This document shows, piece by piece, positions 17,397 through 26,052 of a stretch of DNA of 64,000 nucleotides. Made by a program: the position numbers and the translations under genes. The stretch comes from JAPPLG01 sp965199935. GTDB taxonomy: Bacteria > Bdellovibrionota > Bdellovibrionia > Bdellovibrionales > UBA1609. A model generated the notes under the pieces. That model saw nothing but the letters and a program-made list of their open reading frames with translations. It was not told where the DNA came from and did not search any database. Every line of letters starts with the position of its first letter. The first letter of the stretch is position 1. The stretch covers positions 682,001 through 746,000 of the forward strand of contig CBDATD010000001.1 of NCBI GenBank assembly GCA_965199935.1. The letters run 5' to 3'.

Positions 17397-18118
17397 CGGA
17401 TGTTTTGGTAAAATTGCGCGATCATCTCAGCATCTCCATTTGAGAGCTTCCATTGATGGGGGGTTAAGGAGTAACTCCATTTCCTTTTAATTATTTCTAC
17501 ACTGGAAACTTGTATGGAAACTTCTATTTCCGGGTCTGTGTATTTTCTCTTTTTTGGGAAAAAAAGCCCTCCTGCGTATATATGGTAATTGCCGGCTGTT
17601 AGAACAGCTCTTTTTCCCATGACAGCTTTTCGGACCACGAAGTTGTCTTGTTCAATCCACAAAGATTGATCTTTTTTTTTGAACACATAATTCACCATAC
17701 CCAAGGCCCGCCCTAAACTCACTTTTTCAACAAGTTTTAACCATGGAGGCCGCATGTTGTTTTGAAAAAAATAAGATTCAATGTAATTTTTTTCTTCGGA
17801 TTTTTTTGTCTTTCCGGATATCCATGTTTTACGGGAGTTTTTATATATAAAGTTTAACTTTAACTGAGGGTGTTTTTGACTGCTCACTTGAAGATAAGCT
17901 CTATTTTTATACCTCCACCAAATTTCTTTTAATGGAAAGACATCGTCCAGCCTAGAGCGGTCTAAGAGCAGGATATTTTGGGAGATTTTATAATTTTTTG
18001 ATCCTTGATTTTTATCCAAGCGATTTAATATTGTTTCTGGTTTTAGGATGTAGGCGGCTCCTTGCAGGCATAGAAGCGCTGTACAAAAAATGAGTGCGAG
18101 ATGTGGGATGTTTTTCAT
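17393..18118 (-). CDS. Exported protein of unknown function (LolA-like fold possible)
   Basis: The start is placed at the ATG with AAGG about 8 nt upstream, giving a signal peptide (MKNIPHLALIFCTALLCLQ); a TTG 15 codons upstream is also open. The mature part of about 220 residues alternates strands with basic and aromatic residues (EIWWRYKNRAYLQVSS, LSLGRALGM-like region, YTDPEIEVSIQVSSVEI). This resembles periplasmic LolA/outer-membrane-lipoprotein-sorting folds, but without a signature motif. It overlaps priA by 4 bp, so the two are probably co-expressed. The function is unknown. Confidence 0.6.
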   Translation of the reverse strand: MKNIPHLALIFCTALLCLQGAAYILKPETILNRLDKNQGSKNYKISQNILLLDRSRLDDVFPLKEIWWRYKNRAYLQVSSQKHPQLKLNFIYKNSRKTWISGKTKKSEEKNYIESYFFQNNMRPPWLKLVEKVSLGRALGMVNYVFKKKDQSLWIEQDNFVVRKAVMGKRAVLTAGNYHIYAGGLFFPKKRKYTDPEIEVSIQVSSVEIIKRKWSYSLTPHQWKLSNGDAEMIAQFYQNIR

Positions 18119-18271
18119 TACAGCCGCCTTTTGTGGAAACAGATTTGTGTGCAAAATGTACAATTATTTGCTTCACTAATCAAATAGTCCTGAATAATTT
18201 TATTTAAAATGTGAAAATTTGATTTTTCTTTGTTTTTGTAGGAGAATCTTCTTTGTTTAGGGGTTATTTCT

Positions 18272-19465
18272 TTGTTGCGTTTTCTTCCATTTTTTCTTTT
18301 GCTTTTTGTTTGTTTAGGAATTTTTGCCTACTGCATCCCCCCTTCTCTTCGCCCCATTCAACTCAGTTCAGAAGGAGTGGGCGGTGAAGAGTATGACGAC
18401 TACGATGAAGGAGAGGAAGAAGAATGTGAAGAAGAAGATGAAGAGGAATGCGAAGAGGACGAAGACGACGAGGATGAAGACATAGATGAAATGGATATGC
18501 CTTATGACATCACGGTGGATACAGCTTCTTATTTAAGCTGTAATGCAAAAAACCTTCCAGACGACGCTTTTAAGTTTCAAATGTCGGCTTTAATAGACGG
18601 GGAGCAGGGCGCGGGCGTTCGGTTAAGGCAAAAATTTGGAAAGATGGAAAAGGACGAAATTAAACAGTATCCTTACCATCGAAGCTATCCAGCTTTAATT
18701 CCTATACCCCGTCAGTGGTGGGTTTCTCCTTCAAACAATAATCAAAACCCTGTACCCAGCAGATATCTTTCTCTGCCCTCCGTTGAATTGGAAGGGTATC
18801 TCGATGAATTTTTAGAAAATGGAGAAGCTTTTATGAACGATTTTGGAAGAGATATCCTTCAACTAGGCTGGAAGGCAAATTATTCTAAGTCGAATCTCAG
18901 CTTTTACGCCATATTTAACAGCAGATACTTGTTGTTAAGTTTTTACCGCTCAGGACGAAGTGGTGATTTTCTAGGGTATAGAGATATAGAAAACAGCAGA
19001 GAAACGGTGCATGGAAGGTACTATAGGGTGGATATGGAGGAGCAAGAGGAGTACCACACTCTTGAAAATATTACAGAGAGGTATCCTCTTGGCCGAAGAA
19101 ATTTGTCTCGAAAAGAAAACGAATGGAGCTGCGGCATTCAGCTGGAAGTGAGAAGGCATGATCGACATAGGTATCTTGCGAAAGCTCTTTCTGCAGAACC
19201 AGGCTGTGAAAATAATGATGATAACAGCAGCATCTATGAGCTTGTACACCGTATTCTTGGGGATGATTGGAACATTAATTTGAGAGACCAATGTGTTTCT
19301 CTTAAAAATCACCGGAAATCTTGTTATAAGTGGACGCATCAGCCGAATCGGGTTAGAGACGGCAATCAAGGCAAGGGAAGAGTGGATTATTCGGATTGTA
19401 CTGGCAGAAATATGACCAGTTTATGTCCTCATTACTTCTCTGTTTGCACTCGTTCGAAACTATGA
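18272..19465 (+). CDS. Secreted protein with long acidic low-complexity linker
   Basis: No family is recognised. A TTG start with AGGGG about 8 nt upstream gives a signal peptide of about 22 residues (MLRFLPFFLLLFVCLGIFA). Residues of about 38-75 are almost entirely Glu/Asp with a few Cys, followed by a roughly 320-residue domain rich in aromatic and charged residues with several Cys (near the acidic stretch, in WSCGIQLEV, and four near the C-terminus such as SLCPHYFSVCTR), which suggests disulfides outside the cytoplasm. The acidic linker resembles those of the lipoproteins at 39738 and 44252. It may be co-transcribed with the next gene, 30 bp away. Confidence 0.6.
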   Translation: MLRFLPFFLLLFVCLGIFAYCIPPSLRPIQLSSEGVGGEEYDDYDEGEEEECEEEDEEECEEDEDDEDEDIDEMDMPYDITVDTASYLSCNAKNLPDDAFKFQMSALIDGEQGAGVRLRQKFGKMEKDEIKQYPYHRSYPALIPIPRQWWVSPSNNNQNPVPSRYLSLPSVELEGYLDEFLENGEAFMNDFGRDILQLGWKANYSKSNLSFYAIFNSRYLLLSFYRSGRSGDFLGYRDIENSRETVHGRYYRVDMEEQEEYHTLENITERYPLGRRNLSRKENEWSCGIQLEVRRHDRHRYLAKALSAEPGCENNDDNSSIYELVHRILGDDWNINLRDQCVSLKNHRKSCYKWTHQPNRVRDGNQGKGRVDYSDCTGRNMTSLCPHYFSVCTRSKL

Positions 19466-19560
19466 AATATTGATTTGAACCGCTGTTTTCTTAGGGAGTG
19501 TACACAGTTCTCGTCCGGCAAAGGTTGTGCTTATCAATCAAATCATTTAAAAAGCTGTGT

Positions 19561-20268
19561 ATGAAAATTTTAATTCTTTTATGCTTTTCATTTATTGTAT
19601 CAGCCGGCGGCGGCCTGCCCCTTCCTATCTCTTCTTCTTTGGGGGGGTCCGGCCGGGCTGGGTATGGCTCTGCGGATTATCATCTGTTGAATTCTGCTTT
19701 ATTGCTCAACGGAAAAACTTATCAAGCGGGAGGTTTTTATTTTTTTAAAGGAACAAGCAGGATTTATGGAGGATCTCTTTCAAACAGCAAAGATCTTCCC
19801 GTAGGCTTTACATGGATTCAAAAAAGCTTAAAAAATAATTATCAAGTTTTTTCTATAGCCGGTAGATTGTCCCGGCAGTTTTTAATGGGTGTGGGTATTC
19901 ACCGTGCTTCAGAAAATAATGAGTTTTTTCCTCACTTGGGCATCCTTTATAAGCCGACTGAAAAGTTAGCTCTCGGATTCACTGGAGACCTTATAGACAG
20001 CCGTATGAAATACGGTATGGGAATGAGATTTCTGTTTGAAAAGTTTTTTTTAATTCAAGGAGATGTCGTTTATGAACAGAATGTTTTCTCCTTTGGAGGG
20101 GGGGTGGAGTTTATTACAAAAGATCAATTTTCTCTTCGGTTGGGGCAGGTTTGGCCTGATCCTTCTTTTCGTATTGGAATTGGCTTTAACGGGTATCCTG
20201 TAAAATTAGATTATACCTGGATTCAAAAACAAGGACATACCGCAGGTTTTCGCATTGAAGCCGATTAA
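19561..20268 (+). CDS. Outer-membrane beta-barrel-like protein
   Basis: The ATG at 19561 is chosen because it gives a clean signal peptide (MKILILLCFSFIVSAGG); a GTG 21 codons upstream is open but would bury it. The mature part of about 215 residues is Gly- and aromatic-rich with alternating strands (FFPHLGILYKPTEKLALGF, FSFGGGVEFITKDQFSLRLG, FRIGIGFNGYPVKLDYTW) and ends with a final strand, as expected for a small outer-membrane barrel. The start GGSGRAGYGSADYHLLNSA recalls PorV/FadL-like alpha-helical plugs. No specific family can be named. It lies 95 bp after the acidic secreted protein. Confidence 0.6.
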   Translation: MKILILLCFSFIVSAGGGLPLPISSSLGGSGRAGYGSADYHLLNSALLLNGKTYQAGGFYFFKGTSRIYGGSLSNSKDLPVGFTWIQKSLKNNYQVFSIAGRLSRQFLMGVGIHRASENNEFFPHLGILYKPTEKLALGFTGDLIDSRMKYGMGMRFLFEKFFLIQGDVVYEQNVFSFGGGVEFITKDQFSLRLGQVWPDPSFRIGIGFNGYPVKLDYTWIQKQGHTAGFRIEAD

Positions 20269-20316
20269 ACTTGTTTTTAAAAAAGAAGCAAAATTTACAA
20301 AAACCGGACAGACAGA

Positions 20317-20369
20317 GTTGACAGCCTCTGCTCCTGGAGATTCTGTAGAGTAAGAAATTCTGTGTCAAC
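20317..20369. repeat. Inverted repeat between convergent genes
   Basis: GTTGACA (20317-20323) and TGTCAAC (20363-20369) can pair around a 39-nt interval that itself contains short complementary pieces (CTCT/AGAG). It lies in the 159-bp gap between convergent genes and could be a structured 3' end. No T-tract follows, so it is not a standard terminator. Confidence 0.3.
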
Positions 20370-20427
20370 ATGGGCCGGACGGTATGCTGAGCTTTTGAAT
20401 TTAAGCCTGTGAAAACAAAATCCATTC

Positions 20428-22686
20428 TTATATTTTCTGAATGTTTACAGAGTAGGATTTTTCTTTGAAATGAATTGGATTTTGATCTGAATTCTCCTCC
20501 ATCTGTTTTTTAATTTTTGTAAAGTATTTGAATCTTCCCGTCCAAGTGTTCAAGTTTGACGGTTGCATCAAATTTTTTTCCAGACAAGTGAGAGTTAATG
20601 TTTTTTTGGCTCGGGTCATTGCGACGTAAAGAAGACGGTCTTGTTCTAAAAGGTGTTCTGATTTTTTAGAATTTTTCCACAACTTTTGCTGTACGGAATA
20701 AAAAGCCTCTTTGTTTTCATTGTAAAGGGAAAAACCCCATCTTTGATCCTCAGAGGAGACCACAAGCCGATCAGAGTCTGGAGGGATCAATGGCGCATCC
20801 ACGCTGGGGATGATCACATGTTCAAATTCCAGCCCCTTGGATTGGTGAATAGTCATGAGCTGAATGAAGTTAAGAAGAGGTGAAGAGATGCCTCCCTCAC
20901 TTGCGCTAAATGTTTTAAATTGGTGAAGCTTTTCTTCTACAAACTGGTAGTATGTGAAATGAATATTCTGTTCTTTTATTTTCATTTCTGTAAGAAGGCT
21001 CCATAGATTATTTTCCCGTTCTCCAGAAGGGTCTTGACGATGACAAAGGTCAATGACGAGATGGTCTTCCAGAAAAGAAGAGAAAGCTTCAGAAATTCCC
21101 TCTTGCCTGCTTTTTTTCATCAAGGTATTTAAAGCTTTAATTGTTGGATGAAGTTTCATCTCTTGATTCAAATTGACCCATAAGGGGCGGTCTTTTTTGG
21201 AGTGTAAAGCAATTTCCCAATCAGGGAGATAAAGATAAGGAGTCCTTAAAAGTCCAATAAGATTCATAGTATCCAATGGATTGATTAAGAATTTTAAAAA
21301 GAAAAGGGCGTCAATAATTTCTCTTTTCAGCGTATTTTGAGAATGAATTTGAACAGGGAGCTTGAGTTTTTTTAAAAAATACCCTGTGTTTATAACGTCT
21401 TGATTGGTTTTTTGCAAAACGCATATATGCCCAGGAGGGCTGTTTTTTAAAAGTTGTTGAAGTTTTTGAGCAACGGCGTTTTTTTCGTCTTGATTGTTTT
21501 CGCAAATAAGAAACTGTACAGCGCTTTCTTTTGTTTGACTCTCTTTTTTTCCGGGAGTCATTGGATGAAAATCTGCTCCAAAAAAATTATTAAAAAACTC
21601 AATCAGGTGAGTATGGGATCTAAAATTTTTATTTTTTACCTCCAAAACTCCTTGAGCTTTTGTTTTCTCCATTCTTCGCTTAAAGACATTTGGATCCGCC
21701 TTTCTAAATAGATAAATACTTTGCTGAGGGTCCCCCACCACCCAGAGTTTTTCAGCCTTTTGGGTGAAAGCGTTCAATATCTTTTCTTGAACGTGATTGA
21801 TATCTTGGTATTCATCAATAAACCAGGCCCTCCATTCTTTGGAAAAGGCGGAAACAGAGGGTTCTTTTTTTTGTATTATTTGCAGTGTTTTGCTTTCCAA
21901 ATCCTGCATTTGAATAAAACCCTGTTTTTCTTTAATCTCCCCCCAATGGCTGTGAAAATTTTGAACTAGCTTATGCAGAAGGAGAAAGTGATCTTCCAGT
22001 TTTTTAAAATTTTTAGGATGGCAGGCCGTAAATAATTTGTCAAAAAGAGAAGCAGATGTTTTATCTGGAATTTCTTTTTTGTATTTAATAAACTTCTCTT
22101 GAAGATTATCTAAATCAGAAAGGTCTATTGAAAAGTTCGTTTGAGTAATGGATTGAAATGTCTTTGACCATTGTTCACACATTTCTTGTTTAGATAGAGG
22201 CTGAAAATGAATCAGGTCTTCTTTATGCTGAAGAATCAGTTTTAAAATTTCATCATACTTATAATGCTCCATTAGGGGGATATAGGAGGGGTCCGATTCA
22301 AAAAGATCTTTAAGAGCTGTGCGGGCGGAAGATTCAATTTGCCTCTCATTGATGATATGAGAAAAGGAAAACCAGCGGGGATGGTATTTTTTTAAAAAAT
22401 AATAAAGTATTCCATGAAGAGTAGAGATGAAAATTTGAGATGTATCTGAAACAGCATTCACCAGCTCCCAATTTTTTTCTTTAACAGCGTACTTCATCAT
22501 TCTCTCCTTAACCTCTCCGGCGGCTTTTCTGGTAAAGGTGGTAATCATAATGCGTATAGGTTTTTGACTCTTTTCTTTGAATGAATGCATAGATTGAATC
22601 ACTTGTTGAATTAAATGAGTGGTTTTCCCTGCTCCAGCAGCAGCCTGCAGGGTGTAGTGTTTTAATTGAGATGAGGGGCTCGGCAT
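20428..22686 (-). CDS. addA: UvrD/RecB-type helicase, AddA-like, without nuclease domain
   Basis: This is a superfamily 1A DNA helicase, probably the motor of a double-strand-break resection complex. Motifs visible from the chosen start are Q/I AAAGAGKTTHL (about 14-25), Ia TFTRKAAGEVKERM, II FIDEYQDINHVQ, III VVGDPQQSIYLFRKAD, V MTIHQSKGLEFEHVI and VI LLYVAMTRAKKTL. AddA and RecB normally carry a C-terminal RecB-family nuclease (total 1100-1240 residues); this protein ends at about 752 and has none. The ATG at 22686 is preferred over one nine codons upstream because GGAGGA lies 4-5 nt before it. It overlaps addB by 25 bp. Confidence 0.88.
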   Translation of the reverse strand: MPSPSSQLKHYTLQAAAGAGKTTHLIQQVIQSMHSFKEKSQKPIRIMITTFTRKAAGEVKERMMKYAVKEKNWELVNAVSDTSQIFISTLHGILYYFLKKYHPRWFSFSHIINERQIESSARTALKDLFESDPSYIPLMEHYKYDEILKLILQHKEDLIHFQPLSKQEMCEQWSKTFQSITQTNFSIDLSDLDNLQEKFIKYKKEIPDKTSASLFDKLFTACHPKNFKKLEDHFLLLHKLVQNFHSHWGEIKEKQGFIQMQDLESKTLQIIQKKEPSVSAFSKEWRAWFIDEYQDINHVQEKILNAFTQKAEKLWVVGDPQQSIYLFRKADPNVFKRRMEKTKAQGVLEVKNKNFRSHTHLIEFFNNFFGADFHPMTPGKKESQTKESAVQFLICENNQDEKNAVAQKLQQLLKNSPPGHICVLQKTNQDVINTGYFLKKLKLPVQIHSQNTLKREIIDALFFLKFLINPLDTMNLIGLLRTPYLYLPDWEIALHSKKDRPLWVNLNQEMKLHPTIKALNTLMKKSRQEGISEAFSSFLEDHLVIDLCHRQDPSGERENNLWSLLTEMKIKEQNIHFTYYQFVEEKLHQFKTFSASEGGISSPLLNFIQLMTIHQSKGLEFEHVIIPSVDAPLIPPDSDRLVVSSEDQRWGFSLYNENKEAFYSVQQKLWKNSKKSEHLLEQDRLLYVAMTRAKKTLTLTCLEKNLMQPSNLNTWTGRFKYFTKIKKQMEENSDQNPIHFKEKSYSVNIQKI

Positions 22687-25322
22687 ATATTCCTCCAATG
22701 GCAGTTTGTGCATATTTTTCGATTGAAAGGATTGGCTTGAAAGATATTTTTTTTAAGATTTAAAATGTTTTGCTGTATGGATTGGTCGATATTTTTTAAA
22801 ATGACGTCCTTTTTCTCCGTTTCCACAGCCCCCCTAAAGGAAGGAGAGAGTTTTTTACATTCAGAATCTTTAGATATAAAGCCTTTTGATTTAAAATCTC
22901 TATAAGATAAATAAAGGGCTGAGGACACTTTTGCTTGATTTTTCAGTAAGGACACAGCTCCTATGTAAAGAGGCATTTGGAAATCCAGGTGCTTTTCCCA
23001 ATGAGGGATGTTCACATAACCGGCAAGTGAAGATTTGTAATCAATGATTAGATATTCGTTGTGGAAACGGTCCACACGGTCTATTCTCCCCTCGATGAGA
23101 ATGTCCCCTTCTAAATCTAATTTTTCTTTTTTCAAATTCCAATAGACTTTGAAAGGCCACTCTGTGTCTATAGTTTTAATTGAGCTTATTAATTGAGTTA
23201 TTTTTTTTTCATTTTCTATGAATTGAACAGCTTTTTTGAAAAATTGTTGTGAATAGGACTGATGCAGATGCTTGTTTGAGGTGTTAAAATTTATGGACTG
23301 AATCAAGTTTAAGATATCTTCTTTATTTTGAATGTTGTTTTTTTTAATCTGATGAAACAGTTTATGTATAATTTTCCCATAGTCCTTATAGTCCAAATCT
23401 ATGTCTTGATAAGACATTTCTTTGAGATGAAAAATATTTTTGGACAAAAAGATAAAAGGGCAAACAGCGTAATCTGTAATTTTAGAAGGGGAAAGCTGTT
23501 TAATGGGAATTTTCTGATCTGAAGGCCATTGTCTTTCTGGATGAAGGACGTCTATTGTTTCAGGAGAATACAAAGAAGATTTGTTCAAAATGTCTTTTAT
23601 GGGCTGTTGTTGAAGGACACTCCACGCTGTACGGGCCGGCGGATTGTCTTTGACTTGAAAGTTTGTTTTAGAATGCTCCAAAAGCCAAATTCTTGAGGGA
23701 GTTAAACTTTTTCCGTCGAAACTAGTTTCGCTGTAACTGAGAGTCAGAGGTCCGTCAAATGCATTAAGGAAATGAACAATTTCATACTCTCTTTGGCTGG
23801 GGTCCAGGGTGAGACAGTGAAATCCCAAATCCTGCAGGATTTGTCTGCCTTCCTGTTCGCTTAAGAAGGCGTGAGGAGCTTGACGGCAGGACAGGTGGTC
23901 TAGTCCTATGAAAAACGCTTGTTTTGCGCGGAGACTTGTTATGGCATTGACACTCAATAATTCCACACCTTGATTTTGCCGGCTTGGAATATGAAATTCT
24001 TCTTGAATTAATTCATTTTCTAGAATTTCCATCCAATCTTCAATAGAAGATTTTTCAAATGTATTGTTTGAGGAAGATATTCTATGGAGTGTTTTATTCA
24101 AACATTCATTTAATGCTGGATGGGGTTGATTTTTAATAATGGAGCTCCAAAAGTGATGGATCCAATGAACAAATTCATTCACAAGGAGAAATTTTTTTGA
24201 TTTATTTTGTTTTGGAAAAGGGAAATCTTTTATATCTTTATCTCGATCACAGTAATAATATTTTGACTTCATTTGAGATATATCTTGTGTTTTTTGATGG
24301 AGATTGAGGATTGCTGTCATATTTTCAAAAGAAATTTTTCCTGCGTAAAAATGAAGAAGAGAAAGCCATGTTTGTATTTGAGGAAAAGAGAGGAGAGGCG
24401 CTCTAACTCCTTTTTTGAGAGGGATATTTTCTTTTTTGAGATAGCTTTTTAGACAGGGCCAGTAAAGCTCAATATCAGGAGCAATGACAGCCAGCTCAGA
24501 AGGCTGTCTTCCATTTTTTATAGAGAGGCTTAATTGTTCGGTGATAAAACGTACTTCTTCCAACATTGTTTGAAATTTTCTCACTTGTTTTTGATGAACA
24601 TTCTTTTTTTCAGCAAGAAGTGATTTTTTTTCGCGAGGGCTTTGAATGAGAGAATAAACATAGTGAGAGTTGGAATAGAGGGGGTTGTTGAGCGGAGGAG
24701 GCATTAGCAGTACGACGTCCTGTGTGGAGCTTAAAGCTGTTACAACTGCGGCCTCCACAGAATCTATAGTAAAGCTCAAATCAATGATGAAGGGGTTGTT
24801 TCCATTTTTTAAAATCTGATCGACAAGAAGGTATTTTGTTAATGATTTTTCAATCAGTTTGTTTTTTTTCAGTTCCGCCCAAAACTCTTTGGCAGGCTTG
24901 TACCAATGCACCCAACCGGCTTTCTTTGAGAACTGCTGTATCCACATTTCAAAGGAGGCGGGTCCCTCCGGATGATTGAAAAACGGCAGAAAAGTATGCA
25001 GACTGTGTAAAATTGTTTGATGGCTTGGAATATTTTTGAGCCACGTATAATTAGTTTTTTTAATATAGTTTTTAAAAAGAAGCTCCATCTGGGCTGAAGA
25101 GATGAACCGATAGTTTGGGTGGTTGGATTTAAACAAGCCGCAGTAGAGGTCGCCTGCCCTCCGAATAAAATCTGTGCGAGAACGAGGGTGTTTTTCGAGA
25201 AAAAAATTTTGAAACTGGATTTTGGATTTAATATCAGAAACTATATACAAACCTTTTGTTGAAGCAGTCTTCAAGTAAGGCACGCGGTCTTCAAATGTTG
25301 AAACCTCCACTTTTTTAAGCAA
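22662..25322 (-). CDS. addB: AddB-like exonuclease subunit with PD-(D/E)XK domain and Fe-S cysteines
   Basis: This is the partner of the adjacent helicase. The N-terminal 600 residues resemble an inactivated helicase scaffold with no Walker A. The C-terminal domain holds RecB-family nuclease residues: GRIDRVDRFHNEYLIIDYKSS-type motif (Asp in GRIDR, D-Y-K in IIDYKSS) and Q-x3-Y in DFQMPLYI. It also has the AddB-type Fe-S signature: one Cys upstream (YAVCPFIF) and three at the C-terminus (CTNCHWRNIC). The TTG start has AAGGAGGA about 5 nt upstream and overlaps coaE by 8 bp. At 886 residues it is shorter than B. subtilis AddB (1166). Confidence 0.85.
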   Translation of the reverse strand: MLKKVEVSTFEDRVPYLKTASTKGLYIVSDIKSKIQFQNFFLEKHPRSRTDFIRRAGDLYCGLFKSNHPNYRFISSAQMELLFKNYIKKTNYTWLKNIPSHQTILHSLHTFLPFFNHPEGPASFEMWIQQFSKKAGWVHWYKPAKEFWAELKKNKLIEKSLTKYLLVDQILKNGNNPFIIDLSFTIDSVEAAVVTALSSTQDVVLLMPPPLNNPLYSNSHYVYSLIQSPREKKSLLAEKKNVHQKQVRKFQTMLEEVRFITEQLSLSIKNGRQPSELAVIAPDIELYWPCLKSYLKKENIPLKKGVRAPLLSFPQIQTWLSLLHFYAGKISFENMTAILNLHQKTQDISQMKSKYYYCDRDKDIKDFPFPKQNKSKKFLLVNEFVHWIHHFWSSIIKNQPHPALNECLNKTLHRISSSNNTFEKSSIEDWMEILENELIQEEFHIPSRQNQGVELLSVNAITSLRAKQAFFIGLDHLSCRQAPHAFLSEQEGRQILQDLGFHCLTLDPSQREYEIVHFLNAFDGPLTLSYSETSFDGKSLTPSRIWLLEHSKTNFQVKDNPPARTAWSVLQQQPIKDILNKSSLYSPETIDVLHPERQWPSDQKIPIKQLSPSKITDYAVCPFIFLSKNIFHLKEMSYQDIDLDYKDYGKIIHKLFHQIKKNNIQNKEDILNLIQSINFNTSNKHLHQSYSQQFFKKAVQFIENEKKITQLISSIKTIDTEWPFKVYWNLKKEKLDLEGDILIEGRIDRVDRFHNEYLIIDYKSSLAGYVNIPHWEKHLDFQMPLYIGAVSLLKNQAKVSSALYLSYRDFKSKGFISKDSECKKLSPSFRGAVETEKKDVILKNIDQSIQQNILNLKKNIFQANPFNRKICTNCHWRNICRAPHLN

Positions 25323-25914
25323 GACTCTCCTCCTTTATCAAAGAGAATTTTTTTAATATCTTTTCTGCCTGCCGCTCCAATTCAATTAAAGTGCCGTTAT
25401 TTTCAACCACCATGTCTGATCTTTTAATTTTTGTCTTTGGATCTTCTTGAGAGTTTATACGCATTTGAGCGGATTTTTCGGAAAGATGAAGTTTTTTTGT
25501 AATTCTTTCTCTTTGCAATTTTTGGGAGCAAATGACTAAAATAATCCAGTTGAAGCGGGATGACGAATGAGTTTCAAATAATAATGGGATTTCATAAAAA
25601 ATATGAGAGTGTTTTTTTAACTTTTTTTCTTCTTCTTGGATGCATTTAAAAATATAGGGATGCACGATAGATTCAAATTGCCGCTTTAGGGTGTTATTGG
25701 AAAAAATTTGTTGTGCAATTTCTTTAGAGGACAGGTTTTCACCGGATTTTTTTTGGAAGAGTTTCAACAAAGATGGATAAAGCGGTGAGTGTTTTGACAG
25801 AGCTTTTCGGGCTTGTTTATCTGCTGAAATCACAGGGTTTCCCCGATTTTCAAAAAAGCGGCATAGACTGGATTTTCCAGCTCCTATACCTCCAGTCACA
25901 GCAATTTTTATCAT
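25315..25914 (-). CDS. coaE: Dephospho-CoA kinase
   Basis: CoaE phosphorylates dephospho-CoA in the last step of coenzyme A synthesis. The P-loop is in IAVTGGIGAGKSSLCRFF, followed by VISADKQARKAL (the DAD-like segment), HPYIF and PLLFETHSSSRFNWIILV. The ATG at 25914 gives the family N-terminus; an ATG seven codons upstream is possible but has its ribosome site touching the start. At 199 residues it is of normal size. It heads the coaE-addB-addA run, each gene overlapping the next. Confidence 0.93.
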   Translation of the reverse strand: MIKIAVTGGIGAGKSSLCRFFENRGNPVISADKQARKALSKHSPLYPSLLKLFQKKSGENLSSKEIAQQIFSNNTLKRQFESIVHPYIFKCIQEEEKKLKKHSHIFYEIPLLFETHSSSRFNWIILVICSQKLQRERITKKLHLSEKSAQMRINSQEDPKTKIKRSDMVVENNGTLIELERQAEKILKKFSLIKEESLA

Positions 25915-26052
25915 CGAACCCAACCCTTTTTGCATCCTTTTGCCGAATATAGGCTATTTTTGGCTTGAGTTCACTATCTTAGACTCAATTTTCTCTTTCG
26001 GAAAGCCGATCCTCTAGTGGGTGCATTTTGGGTTTTCTAGAGGATGTTATGT

